A stretch of 64,000 bases of DNA, from positions 20,377-84,376 of the forward strand of contig MU832158.1 of assembly GCA_029204225.1 (NCBI GenBank), in the 5' to 3' direction. Source of the DNA: Diphasiastrum complanatum. Lineage: Eukaryota > Streptophyta > Lycopodiopsida > Lycopodiales > Lycopodiaceae. The position numbers and the translations under genes were made by a program. The first letter of the stretch is position 1, and every line of letters starts with the position of its first letter. Shown here in pieces: positions 59,488-64,000 of the stretch. Below the pieces are notes generated by a model. The model ran no database searches. It worked only from the letters and a program-made list of their open reading frames with translations, and had not been told where the DNA came from.

Positions 59488-60754
59488 TCAACAAGGAGGA
59501 AGGTCCGGCGGCGGAGGTGGTAGCGTTTGACCAGGACCCACTCCATTTGGCACAATAAACGCCGTTGCAAGTCCCCAAGTAGTATGAATCTCCAGATGGC
59601 AATGCATATACCAAACTCCTGAACACAAACCCAATTAGAGAATAGTTCCTTTTAAAAATCCCCAGAAACCAACCCAAATTCGATCAAAACAAGATTCTAC
59701 TATACCAGTAAAAATAAAAGAAATAATGTTACAGTTACACAGAATCCACATTGGAAATGCAAAGTTCTGTAAGTAGCTACGTACCAGGATTGTCAGCCTT
59801 AAAGCGAAGAGCTGCCCACCCTCCCACAGGGACGCCTATAGTGTTCCTTCTGGGAGGATCAACAAGATTGAAGTTCGCAGTGCTTTCATTGAAATTGCCA
59901 AATCCCTGCCCGACAACATAGAAACTATAACCATGCAGGTGGATGGGATGGTTTTCTACTCCCAAAATGCTGGTATCCTGTAGAACCATCTGTACGCTTG
60001 AATTGAAGGGAATAACATTTACTCTTGTACCGCTTTCTGGAGTGAAGTTGTTAGGAGGACTTCCTGTGTAATTAAACGGATTTAAAGGACTATCTGGAAA
60101 ATCAGCTGAGAAGACATTTGAGATATTGAAGTAGTAAGCTTGAAGCAGTGCTATCTCAGGTAAGATAAGGGAGATATTGCTCATGGAGGCTGTGATGTTA
60201 GTTGTACAGGTGCGATTGGCATCACAGGGTTTGGTTCCAAGTCCTACTGTTATGAAAATGCTCTTGTCTACTTTGCGAGGAATTCTCTCCACATAAGTTT
60301 CATGACGGTTCAAGCATCTAAGGCTGGTCGCAAATTGCATTGCTGTATTTGTGTCGTTGCTTGCCGGGAAGGTGGGCATAGTGGGCAGAGTCGAAGATGG
60401 TGCATTTTCATATTCAAAGATCCCCAAGGTTGGGACACGCTGAAACGGAATTCTGGCTGACATGTAAGGGCTCGCTCCCATATAGTAACGTCCGATGGGC
60501 TGGTCTGTCTTGATGAGGACATTGGTGCTCTGGCCGGGTGTGAGCAGGATGGAGTTTGTAGGCAATGGCTTTGTGTAGTCTCCATCGGTCTCTACGACAG
60601 TAAGAGCGTGGTTGGCCACTGTAAAGAAAAGCTCAGTGTTCAGAGCTGCATTCACGATCCGCAGAAGATATGTCTTCTTTCGTTTCACCTTCAAAACGAA
60701 AACATCTACATCACAAACAAAACAACAATCAGTCGTTTTTTTCTGAAAACTAGC

Positions 60755-60830
<76 letters not shown>

Positions 60831-61971
60831 CAAATGAATACCTGTGGATGAGCAATTGTATAGAGGACCAGGCAATCCATTGATTGTATATGCATCTGCA
60901 ATTGCTGGGCCACCCCCCGTTTCCAGAGCTGCAGTTTCTACATCTTCAACGTTAGCCTTCCACCACTCCCCTGTGAAAAGGCAAAACCAAAAACCCATAA
61001 TAATGCATGATAATTAGTACGAGCCTGCTTCTGAATCTTCAAATGATCAAACATTGCAATAAGGCTTCTTAATTTGTTCCGAAACTAGTCGTACCTAGTA
61101 TGATGACGTGCTCTTCGTAAGGAGATACGAATGGATATCGTTTCTGTGGGTAAATCACAATTGGTCCGTACACGGTTCCTCTTAACCAAGTTTCGTGCGC
61201 GTGCCAAAAGAGTGTTCCGCTTTGTTTTGTCAACGTGTAGTTGTATACATAAGATTGACCTGTCTGCACAGGGCACTGTGTGATATAGGCAGGTCCATCT
61301 GCCCAGCCGGATAGGATTTGCCGAACTCCATGCCTGTGAAAAATGGTACATCTAGCAACGTTGAAGGCATCGACAAAAAATATAAGTTGATAAATGCATC
61401 ATTTGGTAAGCTATTGTTTATCCTAATTAAAAGCTTCAAATTCGATGTAGGATAAGCGTTTATACCAATGAATTGTGATGTTATATTGTGCTCTATTCGT
61501 GACTTTCACTATGATTCTGTCCCCCTCGTTGGCATAAAGGGTTGGTCCAGGAAATATACCATTGACTGAGACAATCGATTTTGTGCTGCATATTCGGGTG
61601 AGTGAGAGCGGTTGGATCTGCAGGATAGGCAATACATATATAAGCAAACAGCCATCTATCTTACAAAAGTTGGATGATTATGTTTTACGGTAATATTGGA
61701 TGCAATAAATTAGGCAATCTAAAATGTTCAAAGCACATCAATCAGCTGTGTTTGTTTTCTTTACCGTAAATTCAAACTCTCTGGTCGTCGGTTTCTCCCA
61801 TGCTGCTATGCTAGCTGCATTGATGAGAATCAACAAAAAAAGCAGACACCTAGAAGCTGATCTAGAATACAAGCAATGTGAATAAGATTTCTGCTCAGCG
61901 TTAACTTTTTGCACTGCCTCCGGCCTGGCTTCTCCACGTTGAAGGCCAGTACTCCAAATTCTTGCTTCCAT
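59488..61971 (-). CDS. Laccase (plant multicopper oxidase)
   Basis: Six exons read on the minus strand: 61971-61765, 61617-61466, 61333-61095, 60970-60842, 60705-59785 and 59618-59488, giving 592 residues, a normal laccase size. Every junction has GT-AG and a matching phase. Copper ligands are complete: IHWHG (across exons 2/3), FWHAHETWL (exon 3), [10 protein letters not shown] (exon 5) and HCHLEIH (exon 6), with leucine at the axial position next to the type 1 copper. Other family marks are [32 protein letters not shown] and a proline-rich end with terminal cysteine. It oxidises phenols such as monolignols with reduction of oxygen to water, in the apoplast. The N-terminus has about 42 residues before the hydrophobic segment [16 protein letters not shown], which is long for a signal peptide. 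A TATA-like GCTATATATCC lies about 85 bp upstream. No defects were seen. Confidence 0.92.
60757..60824 (+). repeat. (AG)34 in laccase intron 4
   Basis: 68 bp of pure AG dinucleotides within the 136-bp intron 60841-60706. On the transcribed strand this is a (CT)n tract just after the donor site. Confidence 0.95.
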
Positions 61972-62050
61972 GATTGTTCGTGTACAGGAAAACTGATCAA
62001 TATGACTATAAGCTGGTACTCCTAATCTCTTTCTGAGAATGCTAGAAAGC

Positions 62051-62062
62051 CCGTTGGATATA
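62051..62062 (-). promoter_or_regulatory. Candidate TATA box of the laccase gene
   Basis: GCTATATATCC on the minus strand, about 85 bp before the ATG. Position and sequence fit a core promoter; no other evidence. Confidence 0.4.
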
Positions 62063-62415
62063 TAGCTAGAGATAGAATGAGGAAGCCTAGTGGTTACAAT
62101 CTGAGATCAATTCACTACCGAAGAGCTCAGAAAAAGCATAGAAACAAGAAAAGTATAAAAAATTCAAAGATAAGGGACTTAGATTCCCTTGGCATGAGGA
62201 AGGATAAACGAAGTAGAACTAGAGTTAGTTTCGTGCACACCTAGATCATGAAAGTTGATCAAATCTGCCAGCTGCTAGAATTATATTAGGCAATTACCTC
62301 TCCCTCTCTCCCTCCGCTATCCTCAGAGTCCCCGTCAAACCAATGCACTCGCTGGCACAATTAAACCCTTACAGCAGCTGCTGTTGAATCTAGTGCTGTT
62401 GAATCTAGTGATGTG

Positions 62416-62418
<3 letters not shown>

Positions 62419-62468
<50 letters not shown>
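62419..62468 (+). repeat. (AG)25 upstream of laccase
   Basis: 50 bp of AG dinucleotides about 450 bp upstream of the laccase start codon. GA/CT tracts of this kind occur in plant promoters and bind BBR/BPC factors. Confidence 0.95.
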
Positions 62469-62469
<1 letters not shown>

Positions 62470-63442
62470 AGAAACTGTGTTTCTGTCATGCAGCATCACC
62501 ATGCAGGGGAGAGAGGGGAAAAAGACGCAACATGGGTAGGACCCACATTCCCAAAACACAATCGAGGCCCAGTAAGAGCCCATTCTTCTTCGCTCCCTCG
62601 CTCATAGCTGCAGTTGCAGCTGCATATCTCTCCTTCTCCTCTCAGCTGGCTCATCAAAGAGCTTGTGTGAGGAGGACCACCTGCTACGTACAATGGCCAC
62701 CAGAGCTGACGGCTGTGTGATATGGTGGAGTGAGTGAGATGTCTTTTTGACTCTTGAGCCACAACCCAAAGGCCCTTAGTCCAAGGGTTCTTCCACGTAA
62801 TGGCCACTTCGAGTCTTTTTCCTTGTCTTTTTTTTTGCTTGTTTCAAGCAAAAATTGATAGGTCACACAAGTGCTACCTATGTCGCTTTCTAAGCAACTA
62901 AAAAAAGGGCAAAAAAATCCCCAACTCTCCATTACGTATTAGGTATCCTTTGCGCGAGAAGGCTGGCTACCAGCATTAGATAGTTTCAGCCGCTGCAGAA
63001 GCAAAAACCTGCCATAAGGACGGTAGCCCGGTCATCAGATGAAGGATACCTAACGTAGCAGTTGTAGATATATGGCTGAGATTAGACATGTTATGGCCTT
63101 AAATTAGGCCCTCTTGACTTATCACAATATCCCACATCTCTATTATTCCGCTTCACAAATGCTACGTACACGAAAGGGGGGCCCTTCTAGGCACAAAGCA
63201 CTTATGAAAGTGAAGTTAATATAAGAATTGTTTTGAAATAGGCAAATTTGAGGGGGCTTTTATTTATCTATTTACTTAAGTAAGTGAATCTTACAAATAT
63301 GTAAAGTTCCTAGATTACAATCAGCTTTAATAGATCCATTTCATGACATTTCAAAATCCTCCAAATACACCACTTTTTCATGCGTGTCATATGTATAGGG
63401 AACGACATGTGAAGATTTTATGAATCACTAAGATCCAAAAAC
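62469..63442. other. Upstream flank of laccase, no gene
   Basis: No supported reading frame. A moderately GC-rich patch at 62500-62780, then AT-rich DNA up to the next LTR. Confidence 0.4.
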
Positions 63443-64000
63443 TGAAGAAACAAAGTGTTTCTATTACCAAAGCTTTGCTAGCTTTTACTTCCAACCTGAC
63501 AAAAAGACACGAAGCGAAAATGTTCGTGAACATCCTGACGAAAAGACACGAACGCGAAATATTCACGAAAAGAAAAATGTTCGAGACACAACAGGAGAAA
63601 GTCCAGACCGACGCGAAAAGTCAAACGACTTGAAGCGACACGAAATCTTTGCGACATTTTTTGACCTTCACGCTCCAAAGAAATCAGGAAGATCATACAA
63701 AGTATCATGAAGTACAAATCTCTGATCTGATATGATGATGTTAGCGATAAGAGCGTAGGCGTAGCCATAACCCAACAACTCTTGTAATCCAAGATTAGTT
63801 ATAGTTTGTTTAATCTATCTAATCAGAGATCCTACTCTGAATTGTATGCAAATTTCTAGATGTATAAAATACTACAGTAGCAGATAGATAAATATACAGA
63901 AAAGCGAGTCCGCCTGTGAGCGAGACACTACTCGTGGAGAACGCCGCTTCTCTCATGCCAATGCGCTGTGTGGGTCTGTCATACAGCGCTCGAAATCAAG
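63443..64000 (+). repeat. LTR of the copia C family, cut by window end
   Basis: TGAAGAAACAAAGTG followed by TTTCTATT, ACCAAAGCTTTGCTAGCTTT matches the minus-strand start of the copia C LTR. It continues with the same acgaa/cgcgaa-rich section and TGATCTGATATGATG. The orientation is opposite to copia C. The right part runs off the window, so it is not known whether this is a full element or a solo LTR. Confidence 0.75.

Overview
This is nuclear DNA from a land plant with a large, transposon-rich genome. It contains a spliced secreted laccase, a long PLS-class pentatricopeptide-repeat (PPR) gene, exons with the PDF motif of organellar single-stranded-DNA-binding (OSB) proteins, and nested LTR retrotransposons that mostly carry initiator-Met-tRNA primer-binding sites. 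The style of the PPR repeats makes me think of a fern or another early-diverging vascular plant, but that is inference. There is no bacterial, phage, CRISPR or defence locus here.

Layout. 1-2400: 3' half of a decayed Ty1/copia element (A, minus). 3912-6640: PPR gene (minus) with an intact PLS array and a broken E/DYW tail. 6692-21211: PDF-motif gene (minus, five predicted exons) whose second intron is about 13 kb because it holds an old copia element (B, LTRs near 7998-8222 and 20257-20507). B is itself split by a block containing a copia gag-protease fragment and a chromodomain Ty3/gypsy element (about 11220-16400). 21212-23286: no gene; the end is a fragment of a foreign LTR. 23287-27800: copia D (plus), with almost identical LTRs, a truncated 5' LTR and no reverse transcriptase. 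27801-29035: start of a gypsy gag and its leader (minus). 29159-31417: copia F (plus), internally deleted. 31429-31585: poly-C/(TC)n tract and a gypsy leader with a tRNA-Asp-type primer site. 32640-39470: copia fragment (outer) split by a related full-length copia E (33129-39005). 39470-41840: LTR and gypsy debris plus a roughly 25-bp minisatellite. 43375-44690: copia G start. 44705-46170: gypsy integrase scrap and a strand-asymmetric, inverted-repeat-like AT-rich region. 47320-48370: very decayed copia gag/protease. 49649-55810: complete copia C (minus) with a TGTAA target duplication and a 152-bp (CT)n tract inside its reverse-transcriptase region. 59488-61971: laccase (minus), six exons, apparently functional. 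63443-64000: start of another LTR of the copia C family, running off the window.

How the genes relate. The two or three host loci are the PDF-motif gene, the PPR gene directly downstream on the same strand, and the laccase. PDF-motif and PPR proteins both usually act in organelles on nucleic acids. Here the last PDF exon and the PPR exon can be joined in frame across a 55-nt candidate intron, so a single fused PDF-PPR gene is possible though unproven. The laccase belongs to lignin/phenolic oxidation in the apoplast and is unrelated. Everything else is retrotransposon sequence in successive layers.
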